The notes: a model not told the origin generated them from the letters alone. A DNA stretch of 18,943 bases from Pseudomonadota bacterium (GCA_023419055.1 JAEZYO010000171.1:1-18943); one strand, 5' to 3'; shown: positions 7,978 through 17,156, counted from the first letter of the stretch. Numbers and translations are program-made.

Positions 7978-8878
7978 CGGACGGCTTCTGCGGATCGGGG
8001 TAGCCGATGCCGAACCCGATGTTCAGGCCGATCATGAAGAAGACGCCCGGGTCACGGTCACGCGTGATGTCGGCCGCGCAGTCGAACGCGCCGCACTGGT
8101 ACTTCACCTCGCCGCCGAGGCCGCGACCAAAGGCGACCTCGAAGCCGAAACGAGTGCCGCCGCGCATGACCCACTCGAACGGCATGCTCGCGCCGAAGAG
8201 CGTGCCATAGTCTCCCACGTCGGTGCGGTTCAGGGTGATGCCGGGCGCGAAGACGAACTTGGTGCGCCGAGCGACCACGACTCCGACGCTCGCGCCGTAC
8301 AGGATCGACGGCGTGTCGACGACGCGTGAATAGTTGATGACGAGGTCGTCGTAGCTCGAGTTGTCGGACGGATCCGTCGGCACGCCCAGGCGCGCGCTCA
8401 AGCGCAACCAACCGCCGACGTAGCCGCCGACCTGCCCGCCGAAAATCAGCGCGTCGGAGAAGCGCTCATCAGCCGCAACGCCCAAGAGGATCGCATCGAA
8501 AAACGGCGAAGCTTGTGTCGACGCGTCGTCGGGGTAGCGCGGAGCGGGCGGAGGCGCGGCCGGCGGCGCGTAGGTGGGAGGCGGATAGCTCTGCGGGGGT
8601 GGATAGCTCTGGGGCGGATAGGCCTGCGGCGGCGTCGGGTAGTTGGGCGGCGGATAAGGGTAGGGTTGCGCCGGGGGCGGGTACGCTTGCCCTTGTGGCG
8701 GGCGAGCTCCGGGATAGCCCTGCGCCGGTGGCGGCGTTGGGGACGGCTGGACGGCCGGCGGCGGCGCTGGTGGAGCCCCCTCCGCGGAGGGCGGCGGTGG
8801 CGTCTGCCCGAAGGCCAGACTCGACCAGGATGATAGGAGCACCACCAGGAAAGCGAAGCGGAGGTTCGCGGACCCCAT
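7970..8878 (-). CDS. Pro-rich outer membrane beta-barrel-like protein, function unknown
   Basis: The 302-residue product has a signal peptide (1-24, ending AFG before Gln25), a long Pro/Tyr-rich segment (26-115), and a beta-rich Gly/aromatic C-terminal part (about 125-302). In the last part short hydrophobic strands alternate with turns (VGGYVGGWLRLSARLGVP, RFGFEVAFGRGLGGEVKY, FFMIGLNIGFGIGY), typical of small outer-membrane barrels. Two Cys close together in QCGAFDCAAD may form a disulfide. The open frame extends upstream to 9265, but the ATG at 8878 gives the only good signal peptide and has an AAAGGA about 12 bases before it. It is convergent with the lipoprotein gene (7 bp between stops) and divergent from the PpiC gene (77 bp). 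The Pro-rich segment may cross or bind the peptidoglycan layer (inference). Confidence 0.75.
   Translation of the reverse strand: MGSANLRFAFLVVLLSSWSSLAFGQTPPPPSAEGAPPAPPPAVQPSPTPPPAQGYPGARPPQGQAYPPPAQPYPYPPPNYPTPPQAYPPQSYPPPQSYPPPTYAPPAAPPPAPRYPDDASTQASPFFDAILLGVAADERFSDALIFGGQVGGYVGGWLRLSARLGVPTDPSDNSSYDDLVINYSRVVDTPSILYGASVGVVVARRTKFVFAPGITLNRTDVGDYGTLFGASMPFEWVMRGGTRFGFEVAFGRGLGGEVKYQCGAFDCAADITRDRDPGVFFMIGLNIGFGIGYPDPQKPSAK
8534..8803 (-). repeat. Pro/Tyr-rich low-complexity coding repeat
   Basis: This stretch encodes residues 26-115 of the barrel-like protein. Units such as QSYPPP, QAYPPP and QPYPYPPP recur without an exact period. It is a coding repeat; no spacer-repeat pattern of a CRISPR array is present. 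Confidence 0.8.
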
Positions 8879-8955
8879 AGCGTAAGAGCATCCTTTGGCG
8901 GGGCGGTTCGCGTCAAGCCGATGGAGGACGCGGGGAAGGCAAGGGTCCATGCTAT

Positions 8956-9957
8956 ATGCGGTCCCTCCCGATGCGCCCCCGGTTCGTCCAGCGTCCGCTC
9001 CTCGCCCTACTCGCAGCAGCGGCGCTGTTCGGCAGCGCTGCCGCTCCCTCGCCGGCTCGGGCGACCGTGGTCGAAAGAGTGGTCGCCGTGGTGGGCGAGC
9101 GAGCCATTCTGCTGAGCGACCTCCGGCGTCGAGCCCAGCCATACCTGCTCCAGATGCAGCAGACGGTGCCCGCGGGAGCCCAGCGCAACGCCGCGATCTC
9201 CCAGCTCTACAAGGCGCTCGTCGAGCGCATGGTCGACGAGGAGCTCGAGCAACGCGCCGCCGCACAAGCCAAGGTGGTCGTCACCGAGCGCGAGGTGGAG
9301 GCAGCGCTCGGTCGCGTCGCCGCGCAGAACAACATCAGCGTGGAGAAGCTCCTGACGGAGGCGAAGCGGACAGGGATGGAGCCCGGTCAGTACCGAGACG
9401 AGCTCCGGCGCCAGCTGCTCCAGGCCAAGCTCATCAACGTGCGGCTCCAGGGTCGGATCCGCGTTACGGAAGACGACCTCAAGAGCGCGTACCGCAAGCT
9501 CGAGCTCGAAGAGCGTGAGCGCTTGCCGTTCCGGGTCGCCTGGGTGTTCGTCCCCGGACGCGGCGACGCGAAGAAGCAGCGCGAGCTCGCGGAGCGCGTG
9601 GCCACCGCGGCTCGGACGACCGAGTTTTCGGAGCTCGCGCGCCGCTACTCCGAGGACGAAGCGACCCGCAACCAGGGCGGTGTGTTGCCGGCCACACGAC
9701 TCGAGCAGGTGCCCCCGGCCATGCGCCGCGCGCTGATCGGGCTCGACGTCGGAGAGAGCTCCGGGGTGATCTCACTCGGCGGCGGCGGCGGTTACGCGGT
9801 CATCAAGCTCCTGTCGCGCGAAGAGTCGCAGCTCCCCGACTACGACACGGCGCGCGCCGAGCTCGGTGAGCGCGTGTACGTCGAGAAGATGAACCAGGCG
9901 CGCCGCACCTGGCTCGACAACCTGCGCCGTCAGCACCACGTGGAAGTCAGGCTGTAG
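8956..9957 (+). CDS. Periplasmic peptidyl-prolyl isomerase, SurA/PpiC type
   Basis: It would assist folding of exported and outer-membrane proteins by cis-trans isomerisation at Pro. The 333-residue product has a signal peptide (about 1-36, ending ARA), a SurA-like N-terminal helical chaperone region (VVERVVAVVGERAILLSDL at 38-56, then helices to about 185), and one parvulin domain (about 190-288; RVAWVFVP at 193-200, FSELARRYSEDEATRNQGG at 224-242, VISLGGGGGYAVIKL at 271-285). Like many deltaproteobacterial SurA homologues it has one parvulin domain where E. coli SurA has two. The ATG at 8956 is used; an in-frame ATG at 8971 is possible and would also leave a signal peptide. No strong ribosome site precedes either. 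It is convergent with the thioredoxin-fold fusion gene, with one base between the stop codons. Confidence 0.88.
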   Translation: MRSLPMRPRFVQRPLLALLAAAALFGSAAAPSPARATVVERVVAVVGERAILLSDLRRRAQPYLLQMQQTVPAGAQRNAAISQLYKALVERMVDEELEQRAAAQAKVVVTEREVEAALGRVAAQNNISVEKLLTEAKRTGMEPGQYRDELRRQLLQAKLINVRLQGRIRVTEDDLKSAYRKLELEERERLPFRVAWVFVPGRGDAKKQRELAERVATAARTTEFSELARRYSEDEATRNQGGVLPATRLEQVPPAMRRALIGLDVGESSGVISLGGGGGYAVIKLLSREESQLPDYDTARAELGERVYVEKMNQARRTWLDNLRRQHHVEVRL

Positions 9958-9958
9958 C

Positions 9959-12214
9959 TCAGCGCGAGCGGCCCAGCGCGCCGCACACCTGCTCCTCGAT
10001 CGCGCCGCGCCCGATCGGCTCGAGCCGCTTGCCGAGCTTGAGCTCCTCTTTCACGGCCTGCTCGAGCTCGGGCAAGGTCAGGAGGCCGTCCTTGCGCACA
10101 CCGTTGATGAAATAGGTCGGCACGCCCGTCACGCCGAGGCGCTTACCGAGCGCGATGTCGGCGTCGATGCTCGCATTGTGGGCGCCGCTCTGCGCCGACG
10201 AGAGCAAGCGGCCCGCGTCGAGGCCGAGCTTCTGCACGGCCTTGCCGAGCGCCGGCGCATCGAGCACGGCGCGCGCCTCGAGCAGCGCTCCGTGCACGCT
10301 CCAGAACGCCGCGTCACCGCCCGCCTCCCTAGCCGCGAACGCGAAGTTTGCGGCGACGCGACCTTCGCCGTCGAGCGCGACGGGAAAGCTCTTCCAGACG
10401 ACGCGCACCTCGCGAGGGTAGCGCTGAAGGAGCGTCGCGAGCGCGGGCTCCGCCTTCTGACAAAAGCTCGACTCGAAGGCGCAGAACTCGACGATGGAAA
10501 CCGGCGCGTTCGCCGGACCGCGCACCGGAGCGCCGGCGCTCGGGATGCAGGCGCGCTCCTTCGGATCGTCACCCAGATTGATCAGGTTTCGCTGCGTCCG
10601 CTCGGCGTAGAGCGCCGTCGCGTCGGTCCCCGAGAGCAGAGCGAACACCGCGGCGCGACGCTCCTTCTTCAGCACCTCGAGCAACGCCTCCTCGGGAGCG
10701 AAGCCTTCGAGCCGCACCCCGTTCACGAACAGCGCGGGCGTCGCTCGAACGAGCAAGCGCGCGCCGAGCTCGGTGTCTCGCTTGACGATCGCTTCGGCAG
10801 CGGTCGAGCTCTCGAGGCGTGCTCGGAGCGCGCCGTCCAGCCCGGCTCGCTCGAACCACCCGTCGAAGATCTCCTTCGGCTCGCTCTCGGGATCGCGCGC
10901 GAGCTCCGTCACGAGCTTCCAGAAAACGCCGGCGCCGAGCTCTGCGCCCACGGCTGCGAGCAGCCGCGCCGAGCCCTCCGCGTCGGGATGTTGGCTGAGC
11001 GGGCGATGGCGGAAGACCCAGCGCAAGTCGTTGCCGAGCGTCGCCTTCAGACGCACGAGCTCGGGCAAGAGAGCGCGGGTGTGCGGACACTCGAGATCGG
11101 CGAAGAGCGTCACCGTGACGGGGGCGTCCCAAGGCCCCCATGCCGGGGAATCCCCGTCCACGGGGAGCGCGGCCGTCTGGTGACTTTGCGGCGGCTTCAC
11201 TTGCAGCGGCGGGGACAGATCCGGCGGCGGGCTCACCGATGACGAAGGAGCCGGCGGCGTCCCCGCGTCGTCGTCGCTCGAGGGCGTCGGCGGAGGATCG
11301 TGGTGCGGGATCGTCGGTATCGCCGGGCGAGCGGCGGTGGCGGGTGGAGGAGCTGCAGCCGAAGGGGCGGGAGCGGGCGCGTTCCGGCGCGCGAGCACGA
11401 GCGCGAACACCACGCCGGCTACCATCACGACGCCCCCGAGCGCGATCGCCGAGATCGCGAGCCAGGCTCGGCTCCCCGAAGGCGCCTTCGAAGCCGGCAC
11501 CGGGATCGCGAGCGGCATCGGAGGAGGATTGAGGCGCGCCGTCGGACCGGTTTTCGGTCCCGAAGGCAACGGAGCCGTGGCCGCGGGCGGGCTCGATGGG
11601 GGTGCTGGTGACTCGAGCGCGGAGGGCGGAGCAGGCGGCGCGACCTCGGGCGTCGTCGCCTTCTCGTCAGCCAGGCGTCCTTCGACCAGCTTGGCGACCG
11701 CCGCGCGATCGACGGCAGGTGACGGCGCTGCACCGCCGAGCGCCTGGGCGAGCCCAAAGCCGAGCAAGCACACGCCACCTTCGGCCGTCTCGACGATCAG
11801 CTCCGGCTGCAGCCGCCCATGCGCGAGACCTTGCTCGTGAAGCGGCGCGAGCACGCTCTGGATCTCGGTGGACAGGCGACTCAGCCCGCCGCTATCTCCG
11901 AGGCTATCGTCGAGCGCTCGCCCTCTCGGCAAGGCGTAGGCGACGGCGCACACGCCCGGAGCAAGCTCGATGACGGCGAGCAGCTCGGCGAGCCCCCTCA
12001 CCCCTACCGCGTAGCGGAGGGAGCGGCGAAGAGATGTCTCGAGCTCCGCGGGAGCAAGGCCGGGGACCGCGACCAGGCGGACCCATTGGCCTCCCGCCGA
12101 GAGCTCGTCTCGCGCGTCGATGACGCGAAATTGCGTTTCGCCTTCCGGCCGGTCACCGATGACGCGGTACCGATTGGCCAGCAACGAGCCTGGCTCGAGA
12201 GCGCTGTCTGTCAT
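9959..12214 (-). CDS. Pseudokinase - membrane helix - tandem DsbA-like thioredoxin fusion protein
   Basis: 751 residues in three parts. Residues 9-161 resemble a shortened Ser/Thr kinase (SLLANRYRVIG opens it), but HRDLKPEN reads HGRLQPEL (132-139), DFG reads GFG (152-154), and no glycine loop or VAIK Lys is visible, so it should be catalytically dead. A Pro-rich linker leads to a membrane helix (about 250-275), then a Pro/Ser-rich linker to residue 355. Two DsbA-like thioredoxin folds follow. The first (360-520) has CPHT at 376-379 and cis-Pro493. The second (558-745) has SSFC at 582-585 and cis-Pro699. Each thus keeps only one, and opposite, Cys of CxxC. Topology would place the kinase-like part in the cytoplasm and the thioredoxin folds in the periplasm (inference). 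The ATG at 12214 is chosen because the kinase-like fold starts right after it; the frame is open to 12619 and no ribosome site is clear. Confidence 0.8.
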   Translation of the reverse strand: MTDSALEPGSLLANRYRVIGDRPEGETQFRVIDARDELSAGGQWVRLVAVPGLAPAELETSLRRSLRYAVGVRGLAELLAVIELAPGVCAVAYALPRGRALDDSLGDSGGLSRLSTEIQSVLAPLHEQGLAHGRLQPELIVETAEGGVCLLGFGLAQALGGAAPSPAVDRAAVAKLVEGRLADEKATTPEVAPPAPPSALESPAPPSSPPAATAPLPSGPKTGPTARLNPPPMPLAIPVPASKAPSGSRAWLAISAIALGGVVMVAGVVFALVLARRNAPAPAPSAAAPPPATAARPAIPTIPHHDPPPTPSSDDDAGTPPAPSSSVSPPPDLSPPLQVKPPQSHQTAALPVDGDSPAWGPWDAPVTVTLFADLECPHTRALLPELVRLKATLGNDLRWVFRHRPLSQHPDAEGSARLLAAVGAELGAGVFWKLVTELARDPESEPKEIFDGWFERAGLDGALRARLESSTAAEAIVKRDTELGARLLVRATPALFVNGVRLEGFAPEEALLEVLKKERRAAVFALLSGTDATALYAERTQRNLINLGDDPKERACIPSAGAPVRGPANAPVSIVEFCAFESSFCQKAEPALATLLQRYPREVRVVWKSFPVALDGEGRVAANFAFAAREAGGDAAFWSVHGALLEARAVLDAPALGKAVQKLGLDAGRLLSSAQSGAHNASIDADIALGKRLGVTGVPTYFINGVRKDGLLTLPELEQAVKEELKLGKRLEPIGRGAIEEQVCGALGRSR

Positions 12215-12399
12215 GAAAAGCCGGCCGAGTTCGAGACCGGCCCGGTCAGCCAAGCTTAGCCTCTGTTTCGAGCCATGGCGGGTGCATCGAAAATCCTCGC
12301 TGTCACTTTGGCAGTACGCAGGTGGTTTCGGACAGGATGGCGTGCCGATCCGGCCTGAGAATCGAGCCGCATCGAGACGATCTCGGCGCAATTGCCCCA

Positions 12400-12415
12400 T
12401 GGCACGCCCTGTGCT
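12400..12415 (+). promoter_or_regulatory. Candidate sigma-54 (-24/-12) promoter
   Basis: TGGCACGCCCTGTGCT has GG and GC separated by exactly 10 bases and matches the -24 element TGGCACG fully; the -12 element reads TGTGCT against the usual TTTGCW. The predicted start of transcription, about 12426, is only six bases before the ATG at 12432, which would leave almost no leader. This is a pattern match in GC-rich DNA and may be chance. Confidence 0.25.
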
Positions 12416-12431
12416 CAAACGCGGCTGACCG

Positions 12432-13508
12432 ATGAGACGGCATTCGTGGCTTCCCTCCGCTTGCGTCAGCTTGGGGCTCTGGCTCGTGACGGTGCCCGCC
12501 CTCGCCCAGTCGATCACCGTCAACACCCCGCAGCGACCGAACCGGGACAAGAACGGCAACCCGCTCAATCTGAAGGTCAACATCGTCAACCGCTCGGAGT
12601 GTTTGGCGGACGACTTCATCCGCTATCCAATCACGCTCGCGGGTGGGAGCGGACTCGATCTGCAGGTCTGGGCAGGCTCGAACTGCGCGTCGCTCGACAA
12701 TCGTGACGGCACCGGGGAAGGCTGCTGGCTCGTCTACGAGGACGCGAGCCCGAACACCGGCGACATCGACATCCGAGTTCAAGACATCATCGCGGGCAAG
12801 GTCGACCGAGGAAGTTACACGGGGCTCGGCAGCGGCTCGGATGCAGCCTGCGACGAGGGCAACGGTTCGGCGGAGACTGCGAACCTGCATTTCTTCCTCA
12901 TCAACGGCAGTGACGAGGTGGCCGCGACCGGCACGAGCACGGGAACCACCCCGCTTCAGGTCGACTTCGACTTGCTCGGTCCGGAGCCGCCGACGGGTAT
13001 CGAGGCGGGCGTCGGTGAGGAGTCGCTCGTCGTCAAGTTCGACGCCCTCGACGACGAAGACGATACCGCCGACGACATCAGCAAGTACTACGTCTACTGC
13101 GACGTTGCCGGCCAGGGCGTCGGCGGAGCCGGGACCGACGCGTCGGGCTGCGGATCCTCGGCCCTAGTGCCCGGCGAGCCTCCTCCGGACGACAAGCGCT
13201 GCGGAGACACGACGCGCACGTCGGAAGAAGTCCAGACCGATCACGAACTCGAGAACGGGACGCTCTACGCCGTCGGGATCGCGGCGGTCGACACCTACGG
13301 CAACCCCGGCAACCTCTCGGAGATCGCCTGCGCGACACCCGAGCCCATCAATGGGTTCTTCGAACAGTACCGGGCCGCCGGCGGAAAAGGCGGCGGCGGA
13401 TTTTGCAGCCTTTCGCGGACGGACGCGGCGAGAGGGATCTGGCTCGGCGCCGCTGCTCTCGCGGCTTCGCTCCTCGTGAGCCGTCGAGTGAAGGGTGGTC
13501 GTCGATGA
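12432..13508 (+). CDS. Cell-surface protein with Fn3-like domain and MYXO-CTERM-like anchor (MXAN_2561-like)
   Basis: 358 residues. A signal peptide (about 1-25, ending ALA before QS) shows export. An N-terminal beta-rich domain with several Cys (about 26-175) contains Asp-rich loops. A fibronectin-III-like domain follows (about 180-305; LGPEPPTGIEAGVGEESLVV to ENGTLYAVGIAAVDTYGNPG). The C-terminus has the MYXO-CTERM layout: Gly-rich linker, Cys325, helix GIWLGAAALAASLLV, then an Arg/Lys tail; such tails are cut and anchored at the myxobacterial surface. The order, an anchored protein followed directly by a small beta-barrel gene, matches my memory of the paired families MXAN_2561 and MXAN_2562; this naming rests on memory and architecture, not on a search. 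The ATG at 12432 is the only start giving the signal peptide; no clear ribosome site precedes it. The next gene overlaps by 4 bases. Confidence 0.75.
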   Translation: MRRHSWLPSACVSLGLWLVTVPALAQSITVNTPQRPNRDKNGNPLNLKVNIVNRSECLADDFIRYPITLAGGSGLDLQVWAGSNCASLDNRDGTGEGCWLVYEDASPNTGDIDIRVQDIIAGKVDRGSYTGLGSGSDAACDEGNGSAETANLHFFLINGSDEVAATGTSTGTTPLQVDFDLLGPEPPTGIEAGVGEESLVVKFDALDDEDDTADDISKYYVYCDVAGQGVGGAGTDASGCGSSALVPGEPPPDDKRCGDTTRTSEEVQTDHELENGTLYAVGIAAVDTYGNPGNLSEIACATPEPINGFFEQYRAAGGKGGGGFCSLSRTDAARGIWLGAAALAASLLVSRRVKGGRR

Positions 13509-14272
13509 AAGCGCTGCTGCCCCTGGGAGCTCTCGCGCTCGCGAGCACCATCTGCCTGTCCGCTTCCGCTCAAGGCGTCGATGAGCTCGGCCCCTACGGC
13601 GGCCTCGAGCGCCGCGCGGCGCGTCCCCAGCGCTTTGCCTTCGAGGTGCGAGTCGGCCCTTACACTCCACGCGTGGACGAGGCGCTCGACTCGAACCCGT
13701 ACGAGGAGACCTTCGGCAGCTCACAACGCTGGCACGCGGGCTTCGAGGTGGACTGGCAAGCGCTGCGTATCGACCGCGTGCTGAGCTTCGGTCCTGGCTT
13801 CGCCTTCGGTTACACGAAGAGCAACGGCAGGGGCTTCCTGGTCAGCAGCGGAGAACGCTCCGGGCAGGCCACGTCACTCACCATCCTCCCCATGGACCTG
13901 GTCGGGGTCGTTCGCGTGAGCGCGCTGGCGGACAATACGCCCATCCCGATCGTGCCGTACGCGAAGCTCGGTCTCGGGTACGCGCTCTGGTGGTCGGTCG
14001 ACGGCGACGAAGTGGCCGAAGACGACGCATCGAACGGCACGCGCGGCGAGGACATGTCTTACGGCTACACGTGGGCCCTCGGCGCCATGCTGCGGCTCGA
14101 CTTCCTCGACGCCGACGAGGCCGCCACCACCCGCGCCTCGAGCGGGGTCGACCACTCGTACGCCTTCATCGAGTGGCACTCGAGCCACCTCGACGCCTTC
14201 GGCTCGAACAACACCATGGATGTCGGTAACGACGCGATCGTCTTCGGGCTAGCGCTCGAAGCCTTCATGTAG
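13505..14272 (+). CDS. Outer membrane beta-barrel protein (MXAN_2562-like)
   Basis: The 255-residue product starts with a signal peptide (MKALLPLGAL, hydrophobic core, ending ASA before QG at about 22). The mature part is a run of amphipathic strands typical of an eight-stranded-type barrel: FAFEVRVGPYTPRVD, RWHAGFEVDWQALRI, FGPGFAFGYTKSNGRGFLV, VPYAKLGLGYALWWSVD, SYGYTWALGAMLRLDFLD and a C-terminal strand AIVFGLALEAFM. There are no Cys in the mature part. The ATG at 13505 overlaps the TGA of the anchored-protein gene (ATGA), so the two are co-translated and probably work together at the outer membrane (inference). The frame is open from 13403, but that start would give no signal peptide. A strong hairpin lies 22 bases after the stop. 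Confidence 0.8.
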   Translation: MKALLPLGALALASTICLSASAQGVDELGPYGGLERRAARPQRFAFEVRVGPYTPRVDEALDSNPYEETFGSSQRWHAGFEVDWQALRIDRVLSFGPGFAFGYTKSNGRGFLVSSGERSGQATSLTILPMDLVGVVRVSALADNTPIPIVPYAKLGLGYALWWSVDGDEVAEDDASNGTRGEDMSYGYTWALGAMLRLDFLDADEAATTRASSGVDHSYAFIEWHSSHLDAFGSNNTMDVGNDAIVFGLALEAFM

Positions 14273-14293
14273 GCCCGTCGCCCCGAATTCCCC

Positions 14294-14319
14294 GAGCCCG
14301 GCTCTTGCTCGCCGGGCTC
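14294..14319. terminator. Bidirectional hairpin between convergent genes
   Basis: GAGCCCGGC (14294-14302) pairs perfectly with GCCGGGCTC (14311-14319) around an 8-base loop. It sits 22 bases after the stop of the barrel gene and 26 bases after the stop of the SprT-like gene on the other strand. It lacks a T-run, which is common for hairpins in GC-rich myxobacterial DNA. Confidence 0.6.
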
Positions 14320-14344
14320 TCGCCTCTCCTCCGCGGCCCCGCGC

Positions 14345-15205
14345 CTACTTCGCGCGAAGGAGCCGGTCGATGTGCTTCTGCTCCCAGGCGATGGCGCGCT
14401 CGTACTGCTGGTACTCGCGCTCCTTCTGCGTGAACTCCGGAGAGTGCACGAGCGTCCGGTCGCCCACCTTGGCTTGCGGGATCAGGTGATGCAAAAGCTC
14501 GTGGTACACGATGTACCCGACGAAATAGCGAGGCACCCACTCGCGGTCCAAGACCGGGTGAACCCGGATCAGACGCTCCGCAGCGCTGTAGCTCCCGAGC
14601 TTGATGGCGGTGCGCTTCTTCGCGGGGCGGCTCTGACGACCCCACGTGATGAGCACGTCGGTCACGGTGCTGCCGAAGTACTTTGCGTTGATGGACGCGA
14701 GCACGTCCATCAAGTCGTGCACCTGGCCGCGCGTATTCAGGGGCCGCGTCACCGGGCGTGAAGCCCGGATACGGTGGTTGTTCTCGTGGATGAACTCGCC
14801 GACGACCTGAGAGGCGTGACGATCCCCTCGAACGACGTAGTCGACGAGCGCCTGCTGGATCCGGTCAGGCGCCCCCAAGAACATCATATGGATCCGCACC
14901 CTCAGGGTGCCCCGCACCTTCGTGTGGGTGATCATGCGACGCCGGTTATCGGTGACGGCGAGCTGGACGGGGCCCGAGGCGGCGAGCTCGAGCCGACGCT
15001 CGAGCGTCTGGCGCGCGCCTTCGTGAATGAGGATCTGCGGCCCGCTCGGCGGCATGACGAGGAGCGGGACGACTTGACCGAGCCGCGCGTCCGGAATGCG
15101 CAGGGCAGCCGAAGACATGCGCGGAGCGAGAAACTTCGCTTTGCGCTGACGCCCGGTACGGGCGTCTGCAGCGGGGAGCCAGGGGAAGCTAATGCGAGCG
15201 GTCAT
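14345..15205 (-). CDS. SprT-like zinc metallopeptidase
   Basis: The 286-residue product carries the zincin signature YHELLHH (234-240, HExxH at 235-239) and a third probable zinc ligand His254 in LVHSPEFTQKE, the SprT/WSS1-like spacing. The N-terminal half contains RIHMMFLGAP (104-113) and IQQALVDYVVRGDRHAS, seen in related small SprT-like proteins. There is no signal peptide or membrane helix, and I see no C-terminal zinc ribbon, so it is a stand-alone cytoplasmic protease domain. The substrate is unknown. SprT-family proteins in eukaryotes cut DNA-protein crosslinks, but that role cannot be assumed here. The ATG at 15205 has a GCAAGG close upstream; a second ATG at residue 30 is possible. 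It is convergent with the barrel gene. Confidence 0.82.
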   Translation of the reverse strand: MTARISFPWLPAADARTGRQRKAKFLAPRMSSAALRIPDARLGQVVPLLVMPPSGPQILIHEGARQTLERRLELAASGPVQLAVTDNRRRMITHTKVRGTLRVRIHMMFLGAPDRIQQALVDYVVRGDRHASQVVGEFIHENNHRIRASRPVTRPLNTRGQVHDLMDVLASINAKYFGSTVTDVLITWGRQSRPAKKRTAIKLGSYSAAERLIRVHPVLDREWVPRYFVGYIVYHELLHHLIPQAKVGDRTLVHSPEFTQKEREYQQYERAIAWEQKHIDRLLRAK

Positions 15206-15912
15206 GTGCCTTGCCGGCGGTCACGCAATTTGGGTACGGGTGGAGATCAAGTGCGTCAAGGAATGGCTAATAACCAAAACAAATCAGAGACTTAGGCTCG
15301 AGTTTCCAAGGTTGTTCCGTGGCTGGTCTAAGTGCGCGATCCCGCTCGTGTTCCCGACCCCGGAAGAGATTTGGAAGCAGAAAACGGGGCCTGAGGCACC
15401 GCGCCCCATCCCAAGGAAAACTGAAGGATCTTGACATGTTGTCCACACCGTCCGCCCCTTTGGAACGGCTGTCGATCGCCCCGGATTGCCACATTCTCGG
15501 GATTTTCGCGCAAGCCCCGAGCGCTCTCCGAGCTCGCGTCGATCTTCACATCGTCGATGAAGCCCTACGCGTTGCGTGGCGAGCACGCGCTCCACTCTGG
15601 GACAGTGCATCGAAGCTTTCCAAACGCACCACCGTTCACCTCCGAGCTTCTCGTCAGTCGCAGGAAGCCCGAGACACTCACCCACATTCGAAAGCGATCT
15701 CCGCTACGGAGCTCGACCCATCCACGAACGAGTAACCCTACCCCATCGAAGAGGACGTCCCATCGAAGAGGACGTCCCACACTCTCGCTCTTTGGGCTTG
15801 GTACCAGGTCGAAGGAGAGGACCCGATGCCGAGCCCGCCGAACGAGAGAACCTTGCGGAGCGACGACTCGGCGACTCCTAGGAACAGCGCTGCCCGTCGC
15901 TCAAGACCGAGC
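15206..15912. other. 707-bp gap without a convincing gene, AT-richer than its surroundings
   Basis: Base composition drops clearly: 15241-15300 has 26 G/C of 60 by hand count, against the much higher content of neighbouring genes. Short open frames exist on both strands (for example 15319-15735 plus, 15284-15685 minus, 15738-16010 minus), but none has a recognisable domain, good start context or the codon bias of the real genes. It holds a 17-bp tandem repeat at 15744-15777. It must also contain the promoter of the SprT-like gene; a TTGACG on the minus strand near 15250 is possible, with no good -10. It could be decayed DNA or encode an unrecognised RNA. Confidence 0.6.
15744..15777. repeat. 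17-bp tandem repeat, two perfect copies
   Basis: CATCGAAGAGGACGTCC occurs at 15744-15760 and again at 15761-15777 with no spacer; two further C bases on each side keep the period. It lies in the gap downstream of recA. Confidence 0.85.
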
Positions 15913-17076
<1,164 letters not shown>

Positions 17077-17156
17077 TCGGTGCCGGACCTCTCCGCCCAT
17101 GGGCAATGGGCTACGTGCTGGGTGCTGCGGGGGGACTTCGCGCTTGGGTGTCCAAA

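Noticed and set aside
12399..12428. Nine-codon leader ORF (MARPVLKRG) ending three bases before the MYXO-CTERM gene
   Set aside because: It has no ribosome site, and it would not be transcribed if the sigma-54-like element is real. Such short frames are expected by chance.
15373..15410. GGGGC...GCCCC inverted repeat in the low-GC gap as a terminator
   Set aside because: It has only 5 bp of stem, a 12-base loop and no T-run, and no gene ends just before it.
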